Shown: positions 29,559 to 29,921 of the stretch, in pieces
Layout of the letters: each line of letters begins with the position of its first letter
How positions within the stretch are numbered: position 1 is the stretch's first letter
IMG/VR virus record: IMGVR_UViG_3300044798_000668
Location: 1 to 29,921 of that record
Reading direction: 5' to 3' (one strand)
Length of the DNA: 29,921 nucleotides
From: a virus
Made by a program: the position numbers and the translations under genes
Notes under the pieces: model-generated
The model's input: the letters and a program-made list of their open reading frames with translations, nothing else
What the model was told of the DNA's origin: nothing
The model's database searches: none

Positions 29559-29921
29559 ATGACTACGTTCGGAGGTTTGCCGCTTCCTCATGTCTTGGAT
29601 ATTCAGACTACAAAGTCCCGAATTATGATCGACCGGGACCTGCCGTATGGATCAGTGGCATACCGCGCCGACGACCGCGACCTCGGCCAATCCTTCATCC
29701 TCACAGGCGAGATCAGAGAGACAACCATCGATGCCGTGTACACTCAGATCGAGCGAATCAGGCGGTTGAACGACGGGGCCGCCAGAAGCCTTGATCTTGA
29801 AGATGGAAACACCACGATCACCAGTAAGCTAACTGACCCATCATTCAACTTCGCAGCTGAGAACTGGTTCACCGGCAAGTATCACGTTCCCTATCAGGTC
29901 ACGTTTTTGGAGGTTGCGTAG
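29559..29921 (+). CDS. Small tail-tip protein related to the preceding fibre's end
   Basis: A 120-residue protein ending on the last base of the window. TTIDAVYTQIERIRRLNDGA, then a strand (RSLDLEDGNTTITSKL) and YHVPYQVTFLEVA repeat the layout of residues 335-393 of the preceding protein, so the two probably share a fold. Such domains occur at the tail tip. It starts two bases after the previous stop. It is complete but the operon may continue beyond the window. Confidence 0.55.
   Translation: MTTFGGLPLPHVLDIQTTKSRIMIDRDLPYGSVAYRADDRDLGQSFILTGEIRETTIDAVYTQIERIRRLNDGAARSLDLEDGNTTITSKLTDPSFNFAAENWFTGKYHVPYQVTFLEVA

Noticed and set aside
1-29921. CRISPR array
   Set aside because: No regularly spaced direct repeats with unique spacers were seen; the only regular repeats are protein-coding or the two-copy repeat.

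Overview
The window is the structural half of a tailed (Caudoviricetes-type, siphovirus-like) virus or provirus, most likely of an archaeon. Archaeal origin is inferred from a secreted protein ending in a VPEFP membrane anchor (the PEF-type C-terminal sorting signal common in uncultured archaea), many TTG and GTG starts behind strong Shine-Dalgarno motifs, and small ribbon-helix-helix and winged-helix proteins. Nothing in the window fixes the lineage. No integrase, DNA polymerase, tRNA gene or CRISPR array was seen. The window begins and ends exactly on stop codons, so replication and lysis genes may lie outside it.

Left arm (1-3.5 kb), mostly reverse strand: a small protein and a zinc-ribbon protein (1-749), then a two-gene cassette (968-2252) of a winged-helix-like protein and a HEPN-domain protein with an intact R-x4-H motif. 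The cassette is bracketed by two copies of a 27-bp repeat whose reverse complement resembles a tRNA 3' end. An operator-like cluster (3032-3095) precedes a ribbon-helix-helix regulator (3193-3456).

Accessory block (3.9-9.9 kb), forward strand and tightly overlapping: a calcineurin-type phosphoesterase, a winged-helix protein, a run of small membrane and zinc-ribbon proteins, a subtilisin-like protease whose propeptide and catalytic domain lie in different reading frames and whose catalytic Asp is Gly, an Ig-like surface protein with a C-terminal anchor, and a Dam-type adenine methyltransferase.

Packaging and head module (9.9-18.2 kb): probable small terminase, a large terminase split into ATPase and nuclease genes, portal, protease-scaffold with a nested in-frame scaffold start, decoration protein, HK97/encapsulin-fold major capsid protein followed by hairpins and a palindrome, then connector and neck proteins. 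Three small reverse-strand genes interrupt this stretch (17525-18648).

Tail module (18.7-29.9 kb): tail terminator, tail tube, a reverse-strand endonuclease VII-like gene, a tail assembly chaperone pair with a textbook CCCAAAA -1 frameshift site, tape measure, a hub protein with lectin-like and Ig-like parts, and repeat-built fibre proteins. Two of the fibre ORFs are in the same frame and split one fibronectin-like domain at a UAG-codon-UGA interval.

The observations most worth a second look are the repeat-bracketed HEPN cassette, the two-frame Asp-less subtilase, the split terminase, the stop-interrupted fibre and the reverse-strand genes inside the late operon.
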